NCBI GenBank assembly: GCA_039881145.1
Contig: JAYKKI010000066.1
Location: forward strand, 12,789,501-12,853,500
Direction of reading: 5' to 3'
DNA length: 64,000 bases
Source: Druceiella hillmani
Taxonomy: Eukaryota; Arthropoda; Insecta; Lepidoptera; Hepialidae
Of the stretch, positions 34,363 through 44,729 are shown one piece after another (the stretch's first letter is position 1; every line of letters starts with the position of its first letter). The notes beneath the pieces are model-generated. The model saw only the letters and a list, made by a program, of their open reading frames with translations, was not told the origin of the DNA and made no database searches. The position numbers and the translations under genes were made by a program.

Positions 34363-35268
34363 TCAGATACTAATTCTAATAGATGTTTGGTTACATATTG
34401 AGTATTGGCAGTGTTTGTTTTCAGTGGTGTAGTCCCAAGCAGTGAAGTGTTCAATAGCAACTATAATGCCGTGTTTTGATTTGAGTCTCACTGGATCTGC
34501 AAACCCTGTATCAATAAGGTGCCGATATAGAGTCCAGTTAGTCCTGCAATTATGCATGTTCTTTTCTATAGGAGTAGTGAACAGGTTTACAATAATAGAT
34601 GAGTGGTCTGATGACATTTCTTGACAACTGCTGCAAAAGATATATTTATCAGAGATTCTTTTGCAGATTTATGCAGAAATCTATTAGGTCTGGTGTTTTA
34701 TTTTGGTCTGTGAGCCAGTATGTTGTCTGTCTTGTTGAGAGTATATCCAATTTGTTGTCTTGGACACATTTCAAGTGTTCACGCCCACATGGTAGTATTA
34801 GTCTTGATCCCCAATGTGTATGGTTGGCATGGTAGTATTAGTCTTGATCCCCAATATGTATGGTTGGCATGGTAGTATTAGTCTTGATCCCCAATATGTA
34901 GTTGCGACCAGCTATGAATCTAATACCTAGCGATTTGAAGTATTCTTCAAAATTTTTTTTCTTGATTTTATGTCTTGGTGGGTAGTAAGATGTTGAGATG
35001 GTTAATTCAATGGGCCAATCTGATATAACAATGCTAGTCGTTTGAAAGTATTCTTGGGCAAAGGGGGTCACTGATAATGTTTGATGTTAGTCTTGACTAG
35101 AATTGCTGATCCACTGTGAGCTTTTTCATCTAGGTGCATTGTGCGGCGTAGTGAGTAATCGGGTATTTTAAAATAGTTTCTGCTGGTGAAGTGAGTTTCA
35201 GAAATAAGCATCACATTAATTTTTTGTCTTTTCAGAAATAATTTTAACTCCTCAGAGTGATTTGACAA
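34363..35268 (-). pseudogene. jockey endonuclease and linker remnant
   Basis: EELKLFLKRQKINVMLISETHFTSR (metal-binding Glu in SETH), then HSGSAILVKTNIKH; after a frameshift TSIVISDWPIELTIS, YYPPRHKIKKKNFEEYF, and GIRFIAGRNY, where other copies have AGGDYNAKH. A 40-bp unit repeated three times (34789-34903) destroys the GDYNAKH-YWGSR block. SSDHSSIIVNLF and NCRTNWTLYRHLI follow in the linker. Clearly inactive. Confidence 0.8.
34789..34903. repeat. 40-bp unit, three tandem copies, inside the LINE endonuclease
   Basis: The word GGTAGTATTAGTCTTGATCC begins at 34791, 34831 and 34871, giving a 40-bp period. Copies differ by one or two bases (CCAATGTGTA against CCAATATGTA). Confidence 0.9.
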
Positions 35269-35362
35269 ACCATTAGCAATCCATACACAAACGTTTAGTG
35301 GTTGAGTGTGAGGTCATCTTGGACATGAGTTAAGTTAATGTTAGTAGACAATCTTCATTGAT

Positions 35363-36313
35363 TTATTTATTTTGGGTTGTATTAGTGTGTTTTGGTGACA
35401 GGTTTTGCTGTAATACCTCAGCACAAGGCTGATGATTATTTTCATTTGATTGTGGTATGATTATTTGTGTGTTTGGTTTCCCAGATTTTCTCTGTCTAGG
35501 TGGGCAGTGAATCTTTTGTAACTCCTTATAGACGATGCAGCCTTTGTAATTAGCTGGATGGTTACCATCATGGAAAATGCATTTAACTTTATCTGAGCGC
35601 TCTTTTCTAGGGCAATATTTGGTGTGATGGGCGCCCGCGCATTTCACGCACTTTGACTGACGAAGGCAAATTTTTTTGGAGTGTCCGTATTTTTGAAAGT
35701 TAGATTTCTTATTTGGGTCTAAACGCTTTGAAGCTAATTTTACAATTAAGTAACTCTTTACACTGTAAATATCTTTATTATTAGACTGTGGTGTGACGTC
35801 GATGTAGAACATGTTAAGTGGCTGTTTCGTAAGTCTGTGTTTAATATTCCTATTTTCCTAATTTCATGATGAAGATCACCCAGAGCTGACTTCATGTCTT
35901 CAACATCAGTAGAGGAATGGATATTTTTGAGTACACTCTGAAGTTTTGCTCTTCTTTGAGTTGATAGGTGAAGAATTTCATGTTTCTTTTCATCAATTAC
36001 CTATATATAGTTATATATTATTCTGCATTTTTTGCTTGTATTTTTACCCGCTCTTAAGCCTAATTTCAAATACTGGGAGTATTGTTACTTCTAACATTTT
36101 TGTTAGTGGCCGAATATTACTGATTTTATCTAAAAATATTGATGGAAGTTTATTGGGTTTTGATAGTTGTATTTCGGTTGTGACTGGACCGTTATTGAGC
36201 TCTGCAAAACTATTCGATATGGGGGTGGGTGCAGCAAGCTGGTAGTTTGGCTTGCTTTGTTTCTCAAGGTTCTCTTTGTTTCTCAAAAAATATATTGTAC
36301 ATGGTAGAGACAT
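35363..36313 (-). pseudogene. jockey ORF1 (gag-like, zinc-knuckle) remnant
   Basis: The N-terminal part (36313-36044) includes KPNYQLAAPTPISNSFAELN and FLDKISNIRPL, corresponding to the region before the RNA-binding domain. The C-terminal part (35812-35363) holds the knuckles: QKYGHSKKIC (first Cys pair lost), CVKCAGAHHTKYC (CX2CX4HX4C intact), and VKCIFHDGNHPANYKGC (altered). In jockey elements this protein binds the element RNA and directs the particle. The middle is frameshifted. Confidence 0.8.
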
Positions 36314-36650
36314 TCTTTCACCTTGATCATGGTTTATGTAAGAAGATGAAAAATGAGGAACTGTTTAAATTTTCGAAAGGTATGCAATATTATTTTTGTT
36401 ATTATTTAGTCAAGACTAACATCAAAAATATTCAAAATATTTTGATGAAAATATTATATTATTTAGTTGTTTATTATGACCGTAAAGTTGAGTTTTCAGA
36501 GAGTTTGAAGGTAAAGTTTCAGTCTTATAATCCATTATTTAATTTTTAGACTCTTTTATTTTCTAAATTTTATATTATCTACAATTTATTATCTTAAGTT
36601 TAAGTTTTTCTAATTTTTCCAGTTTTTCTGTGAGTATATTTTATTAAAAA

Positions 36651-36826
36651 TTACATGAAATCTATTACCTCTTCCATAATATATCCTTCCCAATTTTGAA
36701 AAACTTCCTCTTCATAGTCCAGGTTTTATTTAATATCTGACAACACATTTGTGAAATGCTGAAGTTGAGGAATATTTTACCATTCGCCCCATAATGTTTT
36801 GGAAAAATTTTCTGATATCTTCAAAG
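36651..36826 (-). repeat. exon-like repeat unit D (inverted)
   Basis: Minus-strand copy of units A-C. It contains TGGTAAAATATTCCTCAACT and ends DYEEEVFQNWEGYIMEEVIDFM followed by TAA at 36651. It is the best preserved end of the four. A hammerhead element (36839-37045) is inserted at its upstream side. Confidence 0.6.
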
Positions 36827-36838
36827 TTTCCAAGTTAC
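36827..36838. repeat. target-site duplication of the 207-bp hammerhead element, left
   Basis: TTTCCAAGTTAC, matching 37046-37057 with one difference. Confidence 0.7.
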
Positions 36839-37045
36839 TCACAATTAAATGAAACTACGTGATGTAGTATTATTTCTACTTTCTTTAAGTTCTCTACTAC
36901 GACCTAGGTTTCGTTGTATTACAACATCTTCAGGTGGGCTATTAGCAAAGAACTTAAAGAAAGTAGAAATAATACTACATCACGTAGTTTCATTTAATTG
37001 GGAATAATGAATTTCGACAAAATTAATGCCAAATATATCCAATAT
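36839..37045 (-). mobile_element. 207-bp hammerhead element (non-autonomous, Penelope-derived)
   Basis: Read on the minus strand it begins with the same leader as the other two insertions (ATATTTGGCATTAATTTTGT), runs through an inverted arm without a ribozyme, then one hammerhead module, and ends CATTTAATTGTGA. It is bounded by a 12-bp TSD with one mismatch. It is the smallest member and has no coding capacity. The inverted arm starts abruptly at an AAAGAACTTAAAGAAAG junction, which suggests template switching during copying. Confidence 0.75.
36897..36938 (-). ncRNA. hammerhead-ribozyme-like motif in the 207-bp element
   Basis: Minus strand CCCAC / CTGAAGA / T / GTTGT-AAT-ACAAC / GAAA / ACCTAGGT / C / GTAG. 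The core and stem II are intact. Stem I has one mismatch, the same GTGG to GTAG change as at 23427-23467. Confidence 0.58.
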
Positions 37046-37057
37046 TTTCCGAGTTAC
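37046..37057. repeat. target-site duplication of the 207-bp hammerhead element, right
   Basis: TTTCCGAGTTAC; partner of 36827-36838. Confidence 0.7.
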
Positions 37058-37429
37058 ACTGAATTGCCAGTATCCACAATACTGGTAATTATGCCATCCA
37101 TTTTTTTAACTTTCTTTAATATGGAAACACTTTGAATGGGTATGGTCATGCGAAATTATTTTAGATGGCATCTGAAACGACACAGCCACTGTCAGTCAGA
37201 ATTCTATTAATCCATGCAATGTTTTTCTACGTTTCTTTTTTATTTTTGGGAAATAAACAATTAAATATGTTTTGAAACATGAATTCAAGCTAAAAAATTA
37301 ATACATGTTTCAACATGTATCGAAGATGCCGTTATTTTTTCAGTTTTTAAGCGAGTTACAATAATTAGTTTGTATTTGCTTATTTGGAAATGAAAATTAG
37401 ACTAATTTTCTTAGCATTGTGTTTTCTAT
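37058..37429. other. no recognisable feature
   Basis: AT-rich DNA between the hammerhead element and the DUF7869-like relic. Confidence 0.45.
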
Positions 37430-38842
37430 TCTAAGACAGGGAAATCAATTTCAAGTTTGTGAATTGTTGCATCTGTCGATTAATGTACTCTTAGAGCTCA
37501 ACTATATATTATTTGCGCCTTATTTGTTTTGCCTGTGAGTGCGAATACTCTATCAGGTCGTGTATAAGAGTGATCTGTGACTAGAAATGTTATTTGTATT
37601 TCAGAACCAGCTGGATAATGAAGGATTATTTTGGCCACCCCCACCATGAGCAGCGATCACTAGTTTTGATTTTCTATCCAAGTTTAAAGAATTCAAACAA
37701 TAGTATGTACAATTGCATATTTCACACACATATTCATGAACATTTTTTGAGTTAAGGTGGCTTTTGAATTGCCAATAATGACTGTTAAATTATTAAGGCA
37801 CAATTGGTGTGAATAACACAATGATTGGTTTAGAATGTTGGGCAAAGCAAATTCTTTCAACAGTTGAAACTAAGTATTTGTATGTCTGGAGTAACCACAC
37901 ATAAATAATGGAAAAGGAATTTAGATGTAGTTTGTGTACATAGTTCTTCTGTACTGTGTACAAAGTTCCTGTTTTTCTTATTTGCTCTTAAACAATTTGA
38001 TGAGCTTAAGTAACTGAAGACATTCACAAAAAACGTCTGACCAGGGAGATCCAAACCTAATATTGAAACTTGTATTAAACATTGTTTCTAAAATATCCGA
38101 CTTACACTTTATAACCAGGTATTGCATCATCATGGTATATCCTGAACATTTTCTTTATATTCAGGTCTAGAACCAGATACACACACCTCAAGTGGCTTGA
38201 ATTTAAAACAAAGTTTTGAACCGCCTCTTTTCGTGATATGAATTGGAAAGTCCATCGGTTTCAACCTCTATTTCCCTCAGCTATTGTCCTTTCCTCACCA
38301 TATATTTTTGCGACACCTTCTACACCTGTTGGTTTTACGGGTAAAATACTAATAATAGCCTTTTTATAAACTGGTACATACTTTTTCGTTTTCCTACTGA
38401 AAACATTGTACTTTACAGTAAATTGCCTTTGGTTATTTACAGTAATGTTTTTGATATGTCGGCGTTTTACCAGAGTGACTTTCACATGTTTACTCATGTA
38501 ATTATTTTGATGAATTTTATCCATTTCAGAATAACAATTTCTATGAAAGCAAAATATATAATTTGAAGTTAATGTAAAACACAAATTCTTAGTTTTACTT
38601 TTTTTTAATTCACTACTGCATGATAGCCTTCTTGGAAATCCTAGTGACGAATACCTGTAAAACATAAACAAGTTGATTACATGTAGCCAGCAGGACGAAA
38701 GTCTTTGATTTACAACCAAGCTGGTAAGCGAACAGGCTTTAACCAACACAAATTTTATTGTACATTGGCATAAATTAATAACAGTGCTGTAGTCACAAGC
38801 ATTAAAATTAGTGCAAACTTTAAGCTGTGTACTTAACATCAC
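37430..38842 (-). pseudogene. second DUF7869-like insect protein relic
   Basis: The 193-codon frame (38842-38261) includes MDKIHQNNYMSKHVKVT, then VKRRHIKNI, and KYNVFSRKTKKYVPVYKKAI-SIL, the conserved domain before the long C-terminal region. Just beyond its stop the reading resumes as DLNIKKMFRIYHD-IPGYKV, a SPWSDVFCECLQLL-like Cys block, VHKLHLNSFS, FALPNILNQ, a GGGQNN word (family: GCGGQNKN) near 37640, and RPDRVFALT near 37550. The first part has likely splice sites (acceptor TTTATGTTTTACAG at about 38655). Frameshifts downstream argue for a pseudogene. It differs from the copy at 10795-12871 in the C-terminal block (PDRVF here, GHT-ME-D there). Confidence 0.5.
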
Positions 38843-40482
38843 ACATACACAAGCTCATAAAAGCCTATTCTATGTAAAAATCATGAGAAAAGGTGCTGGG
38901 CACTCAAAACCCTCATGGCTACGTCTCACAGGTTGGGAAAATTCTGTGCAAATCCTATATCACTGCACTCATGGCCATAGAACCATATGAAATAATTGAA
39001 CATAAATGCACATTCACTTCTTACTTTTTACAAAGAACCTTGCCTTTTCTTGATGCCATCCTATTTGTCAATATGCAAAAATAAACATTTTATTAAAAAA
39101 TCTTTACTAAAAGAAATTTATTTCCTAACATAAAAACTTCACTGCTTTTCAGAGTATAGTAGTTAGAACATGACTACTGTGCGGTTGATTCACTTACTTT
39201 TTAAATTTTGTCTGATTTTTGGCAGTTTTAACTTTTAACACAGTTTTTTTCATGTTTCATCCTCTATACATATTTCTAAATTATTTTCATTCATATTTTT
39301 CAATAATATTTCATTAAAAATACTGAGACGATGCTCTCGACTTCATAAAATTTAAGGAAATGGACACCGGTCTTTGTCCTAATTAGTCGGTATGAATGCA
39401 CCTGAGTTTGATATATAACTGTGAATGAACATACTGAAAAATGAAAAAAATAATTGATTTTGGTCCACACTTTCAAAGAGTTAATGGTAACTTACCTAAA
39501 TGTGAAAAGGGAGCAAGGATCACTTTTAAAATTGAAACTTGATGTTATTCTAAGTTTGGTTTGTAGTGAGTATGACTTGCCAGATTTCGATATTCAAATA
39601 TTCAAGAATGAAAATTTATAGTACAATAAATTATATATAATCTGAATAATGTTATTATTTCAAATATATGAAACATCTTTAATAAGCCAAACTGTAAAAC
39701 TTCCTTGTTACGTAAACTACTTCGATAAATGAGTACATAATCTTAATAGCGAATGCTCTGTCTGTATGAAGTTAAAAAAAATAATGATGACAGCATCTTA
39801 AGTATTCAAACTCAGATAATGTGCGACAATCTTAATAAATTTGAATACTTATTTTTTAATCAATACATACATTTGCATTCAAAGTTGGCCACTAAATTCG
39901 TTGCAAGAATACATCATATAAATTAAATAATTTATGTCCTTTGTTCGATTGTTCCTTGTAAAAAAACTAATTCGAAGAAATCTCAAATTTCCAAATCGCT
40001 TATAAGTTTTCTTTTGAGAGCTTTGCGAGGATAAAGTTATATGGTCTCTTACACTGTAGTTTTCACATTGTCTGCTGTTTAGTTGTATTTGTCTATGCAT
40101 CCTTGACTGGTTCATTGTTAAAAAATCATTTATAATAAAATAAAATATAAAACGGTAATAAGGTTTTTTACATTGGGATGTTTCTTATTATTGTCCCATT
40201 ATATTGTATTTGAGCTCTTTATACAAAAATTTATTGACATCATCAAAACTATTGATATCGATAATAATATGATGATAAATAAAAGTGGCGGAATCATAAG
40301 TACGTTAATTACATCTCCATATTAAGAAATAAAATTATTGTCTCTAGAGGACTAGCTTGTTTACCTTAACATAAAAAAGAAGAATAACACTCACTAATTT
40401 TTGGATTCAATAATACTGTTACTAATAAAGTAATTTAATATTGTGCTGACAACTTATAAACCTGCCCCTTTTTTCCACCGAT
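38843..40482. other. no gene recognised; possible upstream exon of the DUF7869-like relic
   Basis: On the minus strand, a strong 5' splice site (TTTAG then GTAAGT) at 39496 follows a short open stretch. A 78-codon minus-strand frame (40115-39879) is Ser/Arg/Asn-rich. Either could be leader exons of the relic at 37430-38842, but no homology supports it. Confidence 0.25.
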
Positions 40483-40560
40483 TTCTGGAACGTTATTGAA
40501 GTTTCTAGATTTGTTCTAGTAGGGTATATAAAGAGTGTGGCGTATCAGCTTCTGTTCATT
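40483..40560 (+). promoter_or_regulatory. heat-shock-like promoter: HSE units, TATA box and initiator
   Basis: TTCTGGAA (40483-40490) and GAAGTTTCTAGA (40498-40509) are alternating nGAAn units as in heat-shock elements. TATAAA starts at 40527, and TCATTT, which fits the arthropod initiator TCAKTY, has its A at 40558, 31 bp downstream of the TATA start. A 40-bp leader then reaches an ATG at 40599. The geometry is that of an hsp-type promoter. Whether it serves the mariner fragment or is a captured hsp promoter is inference. Confidence 0.5.
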
Positions 40561-40598
40561 TGCAATCGTGTAATCAGCGAATAAAGAATAAATAAAAA

Positions 40599-40837
40599 AT
40601 GGAAGTATTTCGAAATCATCTTAGAGTGCTCTTGCTTCATGATTTCGTTAAGGGTGAAAGCCTTATGCAACATGCAATATATGCACAATAATGGGTGAAG
40701 GGAGATCTTTTACAAGACAGCCAATCATTGGTTCTAAAGATTCAAAGAAGGAAATGTTGATCTGACCGATAAACCTCGTCCAATGCGACCTTCTACCACT
40801 GATTAAAAAGCTTTATGGAAACAGATCCCAGATTAAG
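40599..40837 (+). pseudogene. mariner-like transposase, N-terminal fragment with promoter
   Basis: It opens MEVFRNHLRVLLLHDFVKGE. A shifted frame gives NICTIMGEG-like words, then RFKEGNVDLTDKPRPMRPSTTD, a stop and KALWKQIPD. The RFK-GN-DL-DKPR--RPST-D linker is typical of mariner transposases between the two DNA-binding helices and the catalytic domain. The catalytic part is absent. Confidence 0.65.
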
Positions 40838-41024
40838 CAATGTTCGTTGTTTTTTTCTTTAAAAATTATGTTAATTAATGTAACTATCTTTTAAGCTAAT
40901 AGGTAATCAATTTCACTTTAAATTCAAACATTCAGGTTTTATACTTCTTTTAATAAAAATTGTATTAACAAACGAGTTGATATCCTTAGTGACAAAGTTC
41001 CTACAACTGGAAATATAAGTAAAG

Positions 41025-41617
41025 ACCTACAGACCAATTAGTTTTCTGCCTTTGGTTGGCAAAATTTTGAAAAACTTATCCTGAACAGACACTATCCTTC
41101 CTAGGCACCAATTTGGATTCAGAAAAAAACATGGCACCATTGAGCGGGTACATATGTTGACAGATAACATTAGCCTCACCCTGGAAAATAAAAAATACTT
41201 CTCGGCTGTCTTCCTAGATATAAGTCAGGCCTTCGATAGGGTCTGGCATGTTGGTCTCCTTTTTAAGTTAAAAAAATATCAACCTCTCTCCTTCTACTTT
41301 ATATTGAAAAGCTACTTGGACAAAAGATGTTTTGAAGTTAAACTTGACGACGTAACGCCGGACTTGTACGAAATCAGGTCTGGTGTGCCTCAAGCGAGCA
41401 TTCTGGGGCCAGTGTTGTATCTCATCTTTACAGCTGACATCCCTACAGATGACAATACCTTCATTGCTCTGTATGCAAATGATACTGTAATAATGTCAGT
41501 AAATGACAATCCAGGAATTGCATCAGCAAACCTACAGAAACACATTGCTGAAGTTGAGATAAGGAGATAAAAAGCAAATGAAAACAAATCTGTACACATC
41601 ACTTTTACCCTCATATA
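41025..41617 (+). pseudogene. older jockey RT, part 1 (interrupted by a younger LINE)
   Basis: TYRPISFLPLVGKI, HQFGFRKKHGTIE, AVFLDISQAFDRVWH, SGVPQASILGPVLY, then YANDTVIM (family FADDT, so the catalytic Asp pair is disrupted) and NENKSVHITFTL. At this point a full-length jockey copy interrupts. The protein resumes at 46120 with DNCPSITLNG, which is the next block in the family. Confidence 0.85.
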
Positions 41618-42329
41618 GGGGGGGAAAATGGTGTTAGGCCTCGGTGGTGCATAATTATGCTAGTAGGTATGTACCTAGAAAAAGCTGAGTTAGAGCCGGT
41701 AGCGTACGCCTAAGTGTGCATGATTAGGCTATCAGACGCGCATCATAAAGAAGCAGCAGTCTGGTAGTGAATGGAACGACTCACATTTGTGAGTCGTTCC
41801 AATCCCCCAGGCAATGTTATGGTCAACAGCAAGTCTTGCACAACACATCTACCTCGTGACCTTGATAGCAAAGTAAGAAGGGCGAAGGCGAGTCGTCGGT
41901 GCCTTAAAACCGATAAATCTAGCTAAGGGAGACAACCCTGACAAAAAAACCAGTGTGCAGCCCGAAAGGGGTGCCCCAGCACCGTAAGCCTGTGGTCATG
42001 TCTCGCAGGACCGGGAGCCTGAGCTTCGCCACTTGGGCTACGAGGAAGGTAACCTCTATAAAAAATCCCCTAATCCCACTGTGCGGCACGCGCCCAGGGG
42101 ATGTATGACTGGCAGGTTAGTCAGCCTCTAGCGACCAAACTCGACGTACCAGGCGACTCGTCGTAGTAAATAGCTTTCTGCTGAGAATGGACGTCACCTC
42201 AGTAGTGACCATATATATCGGCCCTTCTTGTGGGAACCATCATGAATCATTTACTCAATAAAAATACACCTCAACATACAGATACAACAAATACCAAAGG
42301 CACTCCTTCAAGAGATATTTCATAAGGGA
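41618..42329 (+). promoter_or_regulatory. LINE 5' untranslated region with internal promoter potential
   Basis: About 710 bp, clearly more GC-rich than its surroundings, with many short structured words and a perfect 14-bp hairpin at 41772-41801. Jockey-type elements carry an internal promoter in their 5' end, so this is the expected place. No TATA box is seen at the start. Confidence 0.6.
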
Positions 42330-44132
42330 ATGTTTGAAAGTAAACCTCGATCCAACTCTATTGGTGAAATTCCAATCTCCATACTCCAACAACCTGAAGA
42401 TGATATTATCACTCCTCAACAACCAGAGGATAATACTTCTTTAAATGACTCTCAAGACAGTAACCACATGAATTGGACAGAGGTTACAGGAAAGAAAAGA
42501 CTGCGCTCTAGTCCCGATGGTACAAAAGGATCAGCCAAACAAACAAAATTAGATACATACTGGCTGGCTCAACCCCAACCAATCCCTACAACAAACAGAT
42601 TTTCTCATCTGGAGGATGACAATATGCAGGAATCAAGTCCAACGAAAAAAGAAAAGCCCATTAGACCTCGCCCTATTTTCGTTGAAAAAGTTGAAAACAT
42701 TCAACCACTTATCAGCTTACTGAGAGAACATAGTACCAATAATTATGAACTTAAGGTGATTAATAATGAGCAAGTCAAAATTCAAGCAAAAACATCAGAG
42801 GCTTATAGAGACATAGTGAAACAGCTCGAAATAAAAAACACAGAATTTTATACATACAAGCCTAAACATGAAAGAAACTTCAAAGTGGTCCTTAAAAATA
42901 TACATGCATCAACAGACTTAAATGAAATCAGAGAAGAGCTTTTAGAAATGGGTCATGACTGTGTTAATATCTGGAATATTAAACAAAGCAAAACAAAAAA
43001 GCCATTGCCAATGTTTATAGTCGAACTTAAACCAAATGACACAAATAAAAATATATACCAAGTAAAGAGCCTCCTAAACTGTAAAATAGCTTTTGAACCC
43101 CCCCGCCCTAAACGAGAAATACCCCAATGTGCCAAATGTCAACAGTACGGACACACTAAGTCTTATTGCCATCGAAACCCAAAGTGTATTAAGTGTGCAG
43201 GAAATCATCTCTCAATTGATTGTCCTCGAAAGACTCGATCCGACCAAGTGAAATGTGTCCTTTGCGATGGAAATCATCCGTCTAACTACAAGGGATGTCA
43301 AGTGTACAAACAACTGCAGAGACTTAAACTATCCGGCAAACCCGAAATAGTACACAAACGTCAGCTGCCACTACCCGCACCTTCTCAACCAACTGAACAG
43401 ACAACAAAGCCTCTGAAACATCAAACTCAAAGAAAATATAGTGACATCCTGATTGGAAAACCTAACGAGCCTGACGAACAAGAAAAGATGACACAAATCA
43501 ACTCTGACAGAAACGACATTCAGGAATTAATGACTATGATAAAGCAATTGATGCAACAGCTAACTACTATGACCAACCTACTTAACACTTACGACAAAAT
43601 TGACAAATTCGATTCACTAAAAATTGTAATCTGCAATGCCAATGGACTGTCACAACAAACCCTTGAGGTGAAAGCTTTTTTAAAATTTCACAAAGTAGAC
43701 ATACTTCTGATATCAGAAACACACTTGACTGTAAAGAGTCATTTTAATTTACGATCATACACATTTTACCATACGATGCACCCTGCTGGCAATGCACGTG
43801 GAGGTAGCGGCATACTAATAAAAAACAATATAAAACATCACGAGACTGCTAATTATTGCACAAATGAAATACAAGCCACAAACATAGTGATTGAGGACTG
43901 GGCTGGACCACTCACGATCTCAGCGGTATACAGCCCTCCGAAAAATAAGATAAAACAGGATGACTATGAGAAATTCTTCACCACCTTAGGACTCCGATTT
44001 GTGGCTGGAGGCGACTACAACGCCAAACACTCGTACTGGGGCTCACGTATAATAACACCAAAGGGCCGGCAGCTACTCAGAGCTGTTGAAAACTTAAGCC
44101 TATCTTGCATATCTCCTGGTGAACCAACTTAA
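42330..44132 (+). pseudogene. jockey ORF1 protein fused in frame to the ORF2 endonuclease
   Basis: 600 codons. Residues 1-180 are polar and low in hydrophobic residues. About 180-260 is an RNA-binding-like domain (NFKVVLKNIHASTDLNEI). At about 268-330 there are three zinc knuckles: CAKCQQYGHTKSYC, CIKCAGNHLSIDC, and CVLCDGNHPSNYKGC. A Gln-rich linker and a Met-rich helix (MTMIKQLMQQLTTM) follow. From about 430 the endonuclease starts (SLKIVICNANGLSQQ, DILLISETHL, GSGILIKN, FVAGGDYNAKHSYWGS) and ends at a TAA replacing a Tyr codon in GEPTYWPTD. In jockey elements ORF1 and ORF2 are normally separate, so the in-frame fusion is notable. Confidence 0.88.
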
Positions 44133-44729
44133 TGGCCCACTGACGTAAACAAGAAGCCTGACCTTTTAGACTTCCTAATAACAAAGGGTATAGGTAGCAC
44201 ATATTTCACGTGAAAATGTATACCTGAACTCTCTTTGGATCACTCTCCGGTTGAAATACTGTTGAAGAGAAATATAACACAAATAACTAACACACTCCGG
44301 TTATATAATAAAAAAACCGACTGGCCCTGCTTCCGAGAGTCAATATCAGGATCTCTGAACATGAACCTACCACTTAAAACACCGGCTGGTATAGAAGAAG
44401 CCGTTGAACATTTCAATTATTGTATCCAGCAATCTGCCTGGCTCGCTTCACCTGGAACCACGAATAAAATATCCAACGCACTAAGGTACCCAGCCAATAT
44501 CAGAGAAATGGTTGCAAAGAAGCGAAAAGCTCGTAAACTTTGGCAACAAACTCGTTTTCTTAAAGACAAGGCTCGTCTTAATTCACTGGCCTCTGAGCTG
44601 AAAAAACTATTATGGGATGACCGAAATCAAAATATTCAGGAATACCTTGGAGAGTTAGATCCCACTGCTGCGACCGACTACTCATTGTGGAAGGCAACTA
44701 AAAAACTTAAGCGTCCCATGATATCCTGA
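44133..44729 (+). pseudogene. jockey ORF2: end of endonuclease and linker
   Basis: WPTDVNKKPDLLDFLITKGI, a TGA, then SLDHSPVEILL (SDH block, with Ser-Leu-Asp-His). KKTDWPCFRESIS and IQQSAWLASPG follow, then a basic segment (VAKKRKARKLWQQ) and DYSLWKATKKLKRP. A stop near 44727 separates this from the RT. Confidence 0.85.

Larger units (their letters stand above)
32727..36280 (-). mobile_element. jockey-type LINE, minus strand, 3'-truncated
   Basis: From 36280 down to 32727 the minus strand carries an ORF1 (gag-like) remnant, endonuclease, linker and RT in the normal order. It lacks the C-terminal region after the ...QNKMLQIITNAPWFVTN block, the 3' untranslated region and poly(A). Loss of the 3' end is not how LINEs usually truncate, so a later deletion or recombination is likely. 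It lies between the exon-like repeat units C and D. Confidence 0.85.
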
